Translations under genes and position numbers: made by a program
The notes under the pieces: generated by a model
What the model was told of the DNA's origin: nothing
Seen by the model: only the letters and a program-made list of their open reading frames with translations
Database searches by the model: none
NCBI GenBank assembly: GCA_937996585.1
Contig: CALKUW010000113.1
Coordinates: forward strand, 1 to 13,326
Origin: an uncultured Flavobacteriales bacterium
GTDB taxonomy: Bacteria; Bacteroidota; Bacteroidia; Flavobacteriales_D; Sanyastnellaceae
DNA: 13,326 nucleotides
Direction: 5' to 3'
Part shown: positions 6,951 through 13,326 of the stretch, one piece after another
Position numbering within the stretch: position 1 is the first letter of the stretch
Layout of the letters: each line of letters opens with the position of its first letter

Positions 6951-6964
6951 CCGGAAAGTTCCGG
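6951..6964. repeat. Inverted repeat CCGGAA-AG-TTCCGG before rmlA
   Basis: A perfect 6-bp dyad with a 2-nt spacer fills most of the 17-nt gap between the dioxygenase stop and the rmlA start. It lies where it could affect rmlA ribosome access, or it could be a small operator. It may also be chance in GC-rich DNA. No T-tract follows, so it is not a terminator. Confidence 0.35.
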
Positions 6965-6966
6965 TT

Positions 6967-7890
6967 TCAGGCCCGCAAGGGCAAGGAATCGGCCCGGGAA
7001 TCGAGGAAACCGTCGACCCACGCCCTCACCAGACATCGGCGCGCGGCACCGGGCAGGTCCTCAAAGGCCTCCCGTCCGTGGACCACAGTGCGGTTGTTGG
7101 CGATGAGCATATCCCCGCGGCGGAGGCTGAACCGCAGGGCGTGTTCGGCCATGTCCGCGTCGATGAAATCGAACAGCGCCGTGAGCTCTGCCGGGACCTC
7201 CTCGCCCAGCTTGGCGATGGCCCGCTCGGTCCAGTAGCGCATGTACCGGAAGACCAGGCCGTGTGCATCGGTGGAGAAGACGGGGATGGCGTTGGCCCGT
7301 ATGGCGCCGTGGTCCTGCGCCAATCCCGGGGTCACCACGTCCCGCGGGAAGGCTTGGCGCGCCACCAGCTCCAGTTCGGGGTGCGCCTTGCGGAGGCGCC
7401 GCAGCAGATCGTGGGCGTTGGCCAGCAGGGACTGCCCTCCGACCGATCCGGGCTGCAGGCACAGCAGGCTCACGAGGTCGGGGTTGTAGCGCGCGTCGCT
7501 GCTGTCCGTGTGCATGCCGGTGGCCGCCTTTGTCTTGGAGACGGGCGCGTTGGAGGATGTGTGGTCCAGCCCGCGGTCCACCACATCGAAGAGCTTGCCA
7601 TAGCGGTCATTCAGGCTGCCGAGCTGGCGCAACAGCACCGCATAGGCCCACCTCAACTGGGCGTCCGTCCAATGCGCCGGGGCGCCGAGCACGGCATGGC
7701 CCTCCGTGGAAGCCAGCTGATCAGCCAACCGACGCACATCGAACCGCACCAATTCCACCCCTTGAAGGACCTGGGCCAATGCTGCTTCGGCATCGTCAGC
7801 ATGGGGCAATGCCGCGCGCAACGCATGGGGGATCGGAAGCCGGACGAGGTGGGCTTCCCGGGTCAGGGGGAGGTGGAAGGAATTCGTCAT
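6967..7890 (-). CDS. TauD/TfdA-family Fe(II)/2-oxoglutarate-dependent dioxygenase
   Basis: This predicted soluble non-haem iron oxygenase couples 2-oxoglutarate decarboxylation to hydroxylation or a related oxidation of an unknown small molecule. The 307-residue protein shows the 2-His-1-carboxylate iron site: His127 and Asp129 in GMHTDSSD, and distal His271 in NNRTVVHGREAF. The arginines that bind 2-oxoglutarate are Arg285 and/or Arg289 in RRCLVRAW. PDLVSLLCLQP (137-147) followed by GGQSLL is characteristic of the clavaminate-synthase-like branch. The iron-site Asp is retained, so it is not a typical halogenase, in which Gly or Ala replaces it. Its ATG overlaps the methyltransferase stop by 4 nt (ATGA), arguing for coupled translation and a shared pathway. 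The substrate cannot be inferred. Confidence 0.88.
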   Translation of the reverse strand: MTNSFHLPLTREAHLVRLPIPHALRAALPHADDAEAALAQVLQGVELVRFDVRRLADQLASTEGHAVLGAPAHWTDAQLRWAYAVLLRQLGSLNDRYGKLFDVVDRGLDHTSSNAPVSKTKAATGMHTDSSDARYNPDLVSLLCLQPGSVGGQSLLANAHDLLRRLRKAHPELELVARQAFPRDVVTPGLAQDHGAIRANAIPVFSTDAHGLVFRYMRYWTERAIAKLGEEVPAELTALFDFIDADMAEHALRFSLRRGDMLIANNRTVVHGREAFEDLPGAARRCLVRAWVDGFLDSRADSLPLRA

Positions 7891-8651
7891 GACGTGAGGG
7901 AAAAGGCGACGTGGAGCGGCAGGTCCGCGAGGGGGCCGAAGAAATCGGGGTCGAGGGCCACGTGGTCGGCAGTAATGTGGAGCTCCTCCACATGCGGCAT
8001 CCGGGTGAAGCCGGCCGCATTCAGGGCGGAGAAGTAGGTGGTGAAGGTCTTGTGTACGGCCTGTACCTCCACGGATTCGCCGTCACGCCTCCAGATGCGG
8101 CCCGGGAAGGGCACGTCCACGGAAGAGAGGTAACCGCCCTCCGCCCGCATGTAGAACGGCTTCTCGGCGGGCTTGATGTAGGGCAGCAGCGGGTGGGGAA
8201 CGGTGAAGATGAAGCGCCCTCCCGGCTTCAGAACTTTCCGCACACGGTCGAGGATTCTTGACATCGAGGCGGTATCCATATAGTTGAACAGGAAGACGGC
8301 GATGACCATGTCCACCGGTTGGCTGGCATCCCCGAACTCGGCCTTGCGCAGGTCGCTGACGGCGTAGGTCAGGTGGTCCAGGCGCTGGGCCGCTGCGGCC
8401 TGTTCGGCGCCCGCGATCATGCCGCTCGACACGTCGTAGCCGGCCACAGAAGCCGCGCCGCGCTTGGCGAGCTGGCGGCCCACATAGCCCTCCCCGCAAC
8501 CGAGGTCGAGGATGGTCAGGCCCTCCACGTCACCGCACAGCTCGAGCACCCTTGGACGGGCCGAGTAGTCGGAGAGCAGGATGGGGTCGTGCCGAACCCA
8601 GAGGTCCGCATGCCCGTCATAGATTTCCTTGGCTTCCATGATGCTGGACAT
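7887..8651 (-). CDS. Class I SAM-dependent methyltransferase
   Basis: The 254-residue protein has a Rossmann-type methyltransferase fold in its N-terminal half. Motif I is TILDLGCGEGYVG (46-58), the acidic post-I region is GYDVSSGMI (71-79), and a VSDL segment lies near 98-101. The later strand VLKPGGRFIFTVPHP (140-154) is common in small-molecule methyltransferases (UbiE/Methyltransf_11-like). No signal peptide or membrane segment is seen. The C-terminal 90 residues (including MRAEGGYLSSVDVPFPGR) probably form the substrate cap. It begins 6 nt after the diiron oxidase stop and overlaps the dioxygenase start by 4 nt, placing it centrally in a three-enzyme tailoring cassette. The start is well placed (MSSIMEAKEIYDGHADLW), though an internal Met5 is an alternative. 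O-, N- or C-methylation cannot be told from sequence. Confidence 0.88.
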   Translation of the reverse strand: MSSIMEAKEIYDGHADLWVRHDPILLSDYSARPRVLELCGDVEGLTILDLGCGEGYVGRQLAKRGAASVAGYDVSSGMIAGAEQAAAAQRLDHLTYAVSDLRKAEFGDASQPVDMVIAVFLFNYMDTASMSRILDRVRKVLKPGGRFIFTVPHPLLPYIKPAEKPFYMRAEGGYLSSVDVPFPGRIWRRDGESVEVQAVHKTFTTYFSALNAAGFTRMPHVEELHITADHVALDPDFFGPLADLPLHVAFSLTS

Positions 8652-8657
8652 TCTGGA

Positions 8658-9401
8658 TCAACGGTTGAGCTCCATCTCGAGCATGCGGTCGCAGAACAGG
8701 GAGCGAAGCCCCAGTGCCTTGCGCATGCCTTGCTTCATGGACTCGTAGTTCGCCACATCGGCCGCGATCAGGTCCTCGGCGATCTTCAGCATCAACTCAC
8801 CGTGCTCGTCGTCGAGTTCGGCGTGGAGCTCGAAGAAGACGGCATCCTTGCGGGACACGTCGGTGTGGTTGCGGATCGCTTCGATGAGGGGGCGGTAGAA
8901 GAACTTGACGATGCTCTCCGTGCCGAGCCCGAGCGCACCGAGGGCCTCGGCGGCGTTGGCCTGGGTCAACTGGGCGATGAACAGCTCCTTCCACGTCTTG
9001 GCGATGTCACCGGTCTCAGGCGTGTCCACGGCGCCGATGGCCTGGCGGAAGCGGGCGTACAATTCCGGGTGGGGCACCCCCTGAACCCACTCGGGCTGGA
9101 TGCCCAACTCGGCGATTTCGGCGAGCTCCTCCTCCTCAATCATCCCACTTTCCTCGCAGAGGTTCTCCAGAAGGATGCTGCGGTGCTCCTGTTCCTCCAG
9201 CTTGCTCATGGCGATGAGCAGGTAGTTCTGGAAGGACTTTGCGTAGACCGCATACTCAGCCGCGAAGCGCTTGAGGGCGCCGACAGGATCGGGCAGTGTA
9301 CCGTCCTTCAGGGCCGTCAGATAGGGGTGGTTCAATGCGCGGTGGCTTTCGGCTTCACCGAGGAGAAAGGCAACGTGCGTCTGGGGAGGAAGTACATTCA
9401 T
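8658..9401 (-). CDS. Haem-oxygenase-like diiron oxidase (iron-containing redox enzyme family)
   Basis: The 247-residue, all-helical protein resembles the iron-containing redox enzyme / Haem_oxygenas_2 group, related to TenA and PqqC. A candidate ligand set is Glu84 (in NLCEESG), His111 (VPHPELYARF), Glu152 (NAAEALGALG) and the signature His193-x3-Asp197-x2-His200 in ELHAELDDEH. This matches the three-His, three-carboxylate pattern of haem-oxygenase-like diiron oxidases such as CADD and SznF, which use O2 for oxidation, bond cleavage or self-sacrificing chemistry. The His111 assignment is the least certain because about 26 residues separate it from Glu84. ATG at 9401 is chosen because MNVLPPQTHVAFLLGEAESH begins the fold; a 28-codon extension to 9485 would cover the operator-like dyads and is Pro-rich. 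It is the first gene of the five-gene run, 6 nt before the methyltransferase. The reaction is unknown. Confidence 0.82.
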   Translation of the reverse strand: MNVLPPQTHVAFLLGEAESHRALNHPYLTALKDGTLPDPVGALKRFAAEYAVYAKSFQNYLLIAMSKLEEQEHRSILLENLCEESGMIEEEELAEIAELGIQPEWVQGVPHPELYARFRQAIGAVDTPETGDIAKTWKELFIAQLTQANAAEALGALGLGTESIVKFFYRPLIEAIRNHTDVSRKDAVFFELHAELDDEHGELMLKIAEDLIAADVANYESMKQGMRKALGLRSLFCDRMLEMELNR

Positions 9402-9430
9402 GGCAGTCCGAGGTTGAGTTGGAACTGCAA

Positions 9431-9438
9431 CAAATGGA
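9431..9438 (-). promoter_or_regulatory. Candidate -7 element of the diiron oxidase operon
   Basis: On the minus strand TCCATTTG matches seven of eight positions of TAnnTTTG. The start site would be near 9427, giving a leader of about 25 nt. No TTG lies at the proper distance upstream. The two operator-like dyads sit there instead, which would suit an activator-dependent promoter. Confidence 0.35.
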
Positions 9439-9456
9439 AAGGATGGGGGCAGGGCG

Positions 9457-9470
9457 ATGACGGGCGTCAA
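9457..9470 (-). promoter_or_regulatory. Operator-like dyad 2, TTGACGCCCGTCAT
   Basis: Read on the minus strand this is TTGAC-GCCC-GTCAT, a dyad with the TTGAN-N4-NTCAA architecture of FNR/DNR-type boxes; only the last base departs from perfect symmetry. Its centre is about 36 nt upstream of the predicted start site, close to the class II activator position. It repeats the site at 9479-9492 in the same orientation. Confidence 0.45.
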
Positions 9471-9474
9471 CACC

Positions 9475-9496
9475 CCCAATGACAATCGTCAATGGG
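9475..9496 (-). other. Hairpin directly after the exporter stop codon
   Basis: CCCATTGAC and GTCATTGGG (minus strand, 9496-9488 and 9483-9475) pair over eight of nine positions around a 4-nt loop, 1 nt after the TGA of the MMPL exporter. No T-tract follows, so it is not a standard terminator; it could protect the 3' end of that mRNA. It contains the operator-like dyad 1, so the symmetry may have either role. Confidence 0.35.
9479..9492 (-). promoter_or_regulatory. Operator-like dyad 1, TTGACGATTGTCAT
   Basis: Read on the minus strand this is TTGAC-GATT-GTCAT. Eleven of 14 bases are identical to the site at 9457-9470; the three that differ lie in the N4 spacer. The two centres are 22 bp apart, two helical turns, so dimers would bind the same DNA face. 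This is a candidate Crp/Fnr-family activator site for the diiron oxidase operon. Confidence 0.45.
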
Positions 9497-9497
9497 C

Positions 9498-11936
9498 TCA
9501 GTCACGGAGGCCTTCCATGACCTCCAGCTCGGCCAGGTCCACGTCGTCCTCCTCATCGATGATCTCGAGCAGGGGCTCCTTGAAGGTCTGCGCGGTGATG
9601 TACCGCTCGAAGCCCAGCAGCATGGAGGGCAGCAGGACGAGGTTGGTCAGCATGGCCACGAGCAGCGTCGTCGAAACGAGGATGCCCAGGGCACGGGTGC
9701 CTTCGAAGTCGGAGGCGAAGAACATCAGGAAGCCGAAGAAGAGCACGATGCTGGTGTACATCATGGACACCCCGGTCTCGCGCACGGCCAGCAGAACCGC
9801 CTCGCGCATGTTCCAGCCGTGGAGGTCGAGTTCCTGCCGGTATTTGGCGAGCAGGTGGATGGTGTCGTCCACCGAGATGCCAAAAGCAATGCTGAACACG
9901 AGCAGGGTGCTCGGTTTGAGGGCGATGCCGAAGTAGCCCATGACGGCTGCGGTGAAGATGAGCGGCACGAGGTTGGGCAACAGGCTGATGGCGACCATGC
10001 GGGCGCTGCGGAACAGGATGGCCATCATGGTGGCGATGACGATCACGGCCAGGGCCAGCGACACGAAGAGGTTCTTGACGAGGTAGGTCGTGCCCTCCAC
10101 GAAGACCACGCTCGTTCCCGTCATGAAGACCTCATGCTCCTCCGGTGGGAAAATACTGTCGATGCGCAACTGCAGCCGTTCGGTCAGGTCGTTCATCTCC
10201 TGCGTGCCGATGTCGGCGACCTGTGCCGAGACCCTGATCGTGGTGCGGGCGCTGTCCACGTATCGGCCGTTCCCATCGATGCCCGCACCCGAGGTTCCTG
10301 TCAGGTATGGCCCCATGAAGCTCTGCTCCCGCCGGGACGGCAGCGAATACCGGTCGGGATTGCCCCCGAAGAAGCCCTGCTTGGCCAGTTTGAGGCCATC
10401 GACCAGGGAGACCGAGCGCGACAATTGAGGCTCTTCCTCCAGCACCTGCTGCAGCCGTTCGACTTTTTTCAGGAAGGCCAATTGCGTGACCTTGCCGGGC
10501 TTGTCCGTGCGGATGACCACCTCGAACGGCATCACGCCGCCGAAGCGGTCCTCGAACCAGTGCAGGTCCGACAGGATGACGTCCTCCTGGGGTAGGTCAC
10601 CGGCCACATTGCCCGTCACCTTCATCAGGGAAATGCCGAGGGCTCCGAGCGCCAGCACGACAGCTGTGACGAGATAGACCCGCTTCCGGTGCATGCTGAC
10701 TGCCCGCTCCAGGCGGTGCACGACGAGGAAGACCCATCGCCGGTCCAAGTGGCGGACATGGCGGCGGCGCGGCGGCGGCAGCCAGCTGAACACCGCGGGG
10801 ATGATCAACAGCGAGATGCAGAACATCGCGAGGATGTTGAGCGAGGCGATGACCCCGAACTGTTGCAGCACGTCGCTCGTCGTGAACATGAACGTCGCAA
10901 AGCCCAGTGCCGTCGTCGCATTGGTCATGAAGGTCGCGTTGCCCACCTTTTTCACCATGCGCGTCAGGGCGAGGCCCTTGTTGCCGTGGCGCTTGAACTC
11001 CGCGTGGTACTTGTTGAGCAGGTAGATGCAGTTGGGCACCCCGATCACGATCATGAGCGGAGGGATGAGCCCCATCAATCCCGTGAGCTTGTAATCCAGA
11101 AGGACAATGCTGCCCAGCGACCAGACGACCCCCGTGCCCACAACGAGCATGCAGACCGCCATGACGACGATGTTCCGGAAGAACAGCAGCAGCAGCAGGG
11201 CCGTCACGATCGCCGCGAGGGCGATGAACAGGCCGAGTTCGCGCTTGATCTTGGTGGTCACCTCCGTGCGGATGTAGGGCAATCCGGAGACGTGGACGTT
11301 GACCCCGGTGCCGGCCTCGAACCGCTCGACCTCCTCCACGAGCAGCTCCACACTGCGCCCGCGGTTCTCCGAATTGAAGAGGGGCGCATTGACATACACC
11401 ATCTGTATGGTGGCCCCCATTTCCGTGTGGAGGAAACCTTCGTAGAACGGCATGCTCCTGAGGCGTGCCAGCATGCTGTCCAGTTCGGCCTGCGTCTCGG
11501 GCCGGCGCTCGAACAGAGGGCGCATGACAAAAGACTTCGAATTGTCCTCCCTCAACAGCTCCACGGCGGTTCTGAAGCCGAAAACGCTGTCGACCACGTG
11601 GACCTCCCATGGCGTCCCATCCGGCCTTAGGCTGTCTACCGGCACCTGCACACTGCGCAGGGCGGAATCCAGGTCCCACCATTGCTGGAATACGGCGATC
11701 TCGTCGAGGCGGGCATCCTCCACGCCGAGGGCGACCACATTGCCCTCCTCCCCGAACTCCGCGAGGAAGCGGTTGTAGTTCACCAGGGCCGGATCGTCAT
11801 CGGGGAGCAGCCCCCCGAACTTGTAGCGGATGCCCAGTTCGTCGATGCGCGACGCCATGCCGGCCGTCACCAACGCGAGGACGATGAGGATGGGCAGGCG
11901 CCCCCTCAGGATGATTGTTGCGAGCCGGGACCACAT
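9498..11936 (-). CDS. MMPL/RND-superfamily transporter (12 TM)
   Basis: This inner-membrane, proton-driven exporter-like protein has 812 residues in two similar halves. TM1 is at about 13-28, followed by a large periplasmic domain (about 30-232) and a five-helix bundle (about 235-386). The second half has a TM at about 418-436, a second periplasmic domain (about 440-620) and five helices (about 622-780). GISVDDTIHLLAKYR (686-700) carries the acidic pair Asp690-Asp691 expected for proton coupling, whereas the equivalent first-half segment GVPNCIYLLNKYH has none. The cytoplasmic C-terminus (about 790-812) is strongly acidic (IIDEEDDVDLAELEVMEGL). The size fits COG1033-type single-chain exporters, which usually move hydrophobic or lipid-like compounds; no adaptor or outer-membrane partner is in the window. 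It lies 96 nt upstream of the diiron oxidase gene on the same strand. The substrate is unknown. Confidence 0.88.
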   Translation of the reverse strand: MWSRLATIILRGRLPILIVLALVTAGMASRIDELGIRYKFGGLLPDDDPALVNYNRFLAEFGEEGNVVALGVEDARLDEIAVFQQWWDLDSALRSVQVPVDSLRPDGTPWEVHVVDSVFGFRTAVELLREDNSKSFVMRPLFERRPETQAELDSMLARLRSMPFYEGFLHTEMGATIQMVYVNAPLFNSENRGRSVELLVEEVERFEAGTGVNVHVSGLPYIRTEVTTKIKRELGLFIALAAIVTALLLLLFFRNIVVMAVCMLVVGTGVVWSLGSIVLLDYKLTGLMGLIPPLMIVIGVPNCIYLLNKYHAEFKRHGNKGLALTRMVKKVGNATFMTNATTALGFATFMFTTSDVLQQFGVIASLNILAMFCISLLIIPAVFSWLPPPRRRHVRHLDRRWVFLVVHRLERAVSMHRKRVYLVTAVVLALGALGISLMKVTGNVAGDLPQEDVILSDLHWFEDRFGGVMPFEVVIRTDKPGKVTQLAFLKKVERLQQVLEEEPQLSRSVSLVDGLKLAKQGFFGGNPDRYSLPSRREQSFMGPYLTGTSGAGIDGNGRYVDSARTTIRVSAQVADIGTQEMNDLTERLQLRIDSIFPPEEHEVFMTGTSVVFVEGTTYLVKNLFVSLALAVIVIATMMAILFRSARMVAISLLPNLVPLIFTAAVMGYFGIALKPSTLLVFSIAFGISVDDTIHLLAKYRQELDLHGWNMREAVLLAVRETGVSMMYTSIVLFFGFLMFFASDFEGTRALGILVSTTLLVAMLTNLVLLPSMLLGFERYITAQTFKEPLLEIIDEEDDVDLAELEVMEGLRD

Positions 11937-11944
11937 GGGCGGGG

Positions 11945-11952
11945 CAAAGGAA
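11945..11952 (-). promoter_or_regulatory. Candidate -7 element of the MMPL exporter (weak)
   Basis: TTCCTTTG on the minus strand matches seven of eight positions of TAnnTTTG, ending only 8 nt before the exporter ATG at 11936. Transcription would start within a few bases of the start codon. No well-spaced -33 TTG was found. Confidence 0.2.
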
Positions 11953-11997
11953 AGACAACAAGCCCGAACTCCTGTGGTGCCTCCGGTGGGGCAGGTT

Positions 11998-12005
11998 TAC
12001 CTTCG
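11998..12005 (+). promoter_or_regulatory. Candidate -7 element of lpd (weak)
   Basis: TACCTTCG matches seven of eight positions of TAnnTTTG and lies 21 nt before the lpd ATG at 12027, predicting a leader of about 18 nt. No TTG is seen at the usual -33 spacing. The 90-nt gap between lpd and the divergent exporter gene must hold both promoters. Confidence 0.3.
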
Positions 12006-12026
12006 CGCTCCCAACCGTTCGCAACC

Positions 12027-13326
12027 ATGGACAAGTACGACCTCGTGGTCATCGGCGCCGGACCCGGCGGATATGTAGCCGCCATCCGCGGCGCACAACT
12101 CGGGTTTAAGACGGCCCTCATCGAAAAGCGCAGCACCCTTGGAGGCACCTGCCTCAACGTCGGGTGCATCCCTTCCAAAGCCTTGTTGGACAGCTCAGAG
12201 CACTACCTCAAAGCCAGCAAGGAATTCGAGGTGCACGGCATCAAGGTGGGGAAGTTGGACATCGACTTCCCGCGCATGATTGCACGGAAGCAGGAGGTGG
12301 TCGAACAAACGGTGGCCGGCGTCCATTTTCTGATGGAAAAAAATGGCATCACCGTGCTGCACGGAATGGGTGCCTTCGTGGATGCCCACACCATCGAGGT
12401 GACCTCCGGAAAGGGTAAATCACAGCAGGTCCAGGCCGAGCGTGTGCTCATCGCCACGGGTTCCGAACCCGCGAGCCTGCCTTTCATCAAACTTGACGGC
12501 GACCGCATCATCACCTCCACGGAAGCGCTGTCGCTGCCGTCGCTGCCCAAATCCATGGCCATCATTGGCGGCGGTGTGATTGGTCTGGAGCTTGGCTCGG
12601 TCTACGCGCGGCTCGGAACGGAGGTGCACGTGATCGAGTACCAGGACGCCATCATCCCGACCATGGACCGCACCATGGGCAAGGAACTCCAGCGCGCCAT
12701 GAAGAAAATCGGCGTCAAGTTCCACCTGTCCCACGGCGTGAAAGAAGCGGTCAATGCTGGTGGAAAAGCCACCGTCAAAGCCGACGACAAGAAGGGAAAA
12801 GAAGTCACCTGGGAGGTGGATTACTGCCTCGTGGCGGTGGGACGCAAGCCCTACACCGATGGACTCGGACTGGACAAGGCTGGGGTTCCGCTCGATGACC
12901 GCGGGCGCGTGGAAGTGGATGGCCACTTGCGCACCGTTCACCCCCACATTTACGCGATTGGAGATGTCGTCAAAGGGGTCATGCTCGCCCACAAGGCCGA
13001 AGAAGAAGGCATCTGTGCGGTGGAGCACATGGCCGGCCAACAGCCGCATTTGGACCACAACCTCATCCCCGGTGTTGTCTACACCTGGCCTGAAGTGGCC
13101 GCCGTAGGGCGCACGGAAGAGCAATTGAAGGCTGAAGGGGTGGCCTACAAGACGGGCAGCTTTCCCTTCAAGGCGTCGGGCCGCGCCCGCGCTTCCATGG
13201 ACACCGACGGCGTCGTCAAGGTGCTGGCCCATGCGGAGACCGATGAAATTCTGGGGGTGCACATCTGCGGACCCCGCGCAGCGGACATGATTGCGGAAGC
13301 CGTTGTCGCCATGGAATACCGCGCCT
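12027..13326 (+). CDS. lpd: Dihydrolipoamide dehydrogenase (E3), 3' end cut by the window
   Basis: This FAD flavoprotein reoxidises the dihydrolipoyl group of E2 with NAD+ in 2-oxoglutarate and pyruvate dehydrogenases. About 433 codons are present of an expected 465 or so. The N-terminus MDKYDLVVIGAGPGG carries the FAD dinucleotide-binding glycines (10-15). The redox-active disulfide is Cys42-Cys47 in GGTCLNVGCIPSK. The NAD-binding segment MAIIGGGVIGLELGSVYARL follows, and AIGDVVKGVMLAHKAEEEG is the second FAD motif. The dimer-interface region with the catalytic His-Glu pair lies beyond the right edge. ATG at 12027 gives the standard E3 N-terminus. The gene is divergent from the exporter and separate from sucAB, suggesting an E3 shared by several complexes. 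Confidence 0.97.
   Translation, partial: MDKYDLVVIGAGPGGYVAAIRGAQLGFKTALIEKRSTLGGTCLNVGCIPSKALLDSSEHYLKASKEFEVHGIKVGKLDIDFPRMIARKQEVVEQTVAGVHFLMEKNGITVLHGMGAFVDAHTIEVTSGKGKSQQVQAERVLIATGSEPASLPFIKLDGDRIITSTEALSLPSLPKSMAIIGGGVIGLELGSVYARLGTEVHVIEYQDAIIPTMDRTMGKELQRAMKKIGVKFHLSHGVKEAVNAGGKATVKADDKKGKEVTWEVDYCLVAVGRKPYTDGLGLDKAGVPLDDRGRVEVDGHLRTVHPHIYAIGDVVKGVMLAHKAEEEGICAVEHMAGQQPHLDHNLIPGVVYTWPEVAAVGRTEEQLKAEGVAYKTGSFPFKASGRARASMDTDGVVKVLAHAETDEILGVHICGPRAADMIAEAVVAMEYRA

Noticed and set aside
7887..9401. Diiron oxidase gene as thiaminase TenA or PqqC
   Set aside because: It belongs to the same fold group, but it carries the HxxxDxxH diiron signature and has no thiamine or PQQ genes around it.
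9402..9485. Extended start of the diiron oxidase at 9485
   Set aside because: The extra 28 residues are Pro-rich, precede the fold start, and cover the probable promoter and operator dyads.
12420..13262. 280-codon minus-strand frame opposite lpd
   Set aside because: The plus strand here encodes a clear dihydrolipoamide dehydrogenase that runs off the window; the minus frame is its shadow.

Overview
This 13.3 kb GC-rich window looks like chromosomal DNA of a free-living, aerobic bacterium, most likely a GC-rich member of the Bacteroidota. The clearest support is an exact TAnnTTTG promoter element in front of the 2-oxoglutarate dehydrogenase genes, the general lack of strong Shine-Dalgarno sequences, and the style of the E1, E2, E3 and MMPL-type proteins. 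The taxonomic call is an inference from single-gene impressions, not a search. No insertion sequence, tRNA, rRNA, CRISPR array or phage gene was found.

Layout, left to right. (1) 1-856, plus strand: a Prx6-type peroxiredoxin. It is preceded by an 18-codon open frame with six Cys codons (residues 7-13, CCCCGCC) and then a strong intrinsic terminator hairpin. Together these look like a cysteine-responsive transcription attenuator. (2) 857-4975, minus strand: 2-oxoglutarate dehydrogenase E1 (sucA) followed by E2 (sucB/odhB), with a good Bacteroidota promoter upstream of E1. The E2 stop codon directly abuts the peroxiredoxin stop codon. (3) 5067-9401, minus strand: five tightly packed genes in transcription order. 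They encode a haem-oxygenase-like diiron oxidase, a SAM methyltransferase, a TauD/TfdA-type Fe(II)/2-oxoglutarate dioxygenase, glucose-1-phosphate thymidylyltransferase (rmlA/rfbA) and a short-chain polyprenyl diphosphate synthase. Gaps are +6, -4, +17 and -1 nt. Two direct copies of a 14-bp TTGAC-N4-GTCAT dyad, 22 bp apart, lie upstream of the first gene and resemble Crp/Fnr-family operators. (4) 9498-11936, minus strand: a 12-TM MMPL/RND-superfamily exporter. (5) 12027 to the right edge, plus strand: dihydrolipoamide dehydrogenase (lpd, E3), divergent from the exporter and cut by the window end.

How the genes relate. E1, E2 and E3 together make the 2-oxoglutarate dehydrogenase complex of the TCA cycle, although E3 is a separate unit here and would also serve other 2-oxoacid dehydrogenases. 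The diiron oxidase, methyltransferase and 2OG dioxygenase are all small-molecule tailoring enzymes and are probably translationally coupled. They could form a small, uncharacterised biosynthetic pathway, possibly linked to a dTDP-sugar or an isoprenoid by the two downstream genes. The two most original signals are the poly-cysteine attenuator on a thiol peroxidase and the oxidase/methyltransferase/dioxygenase cassette with its tandem operator-like dyads.
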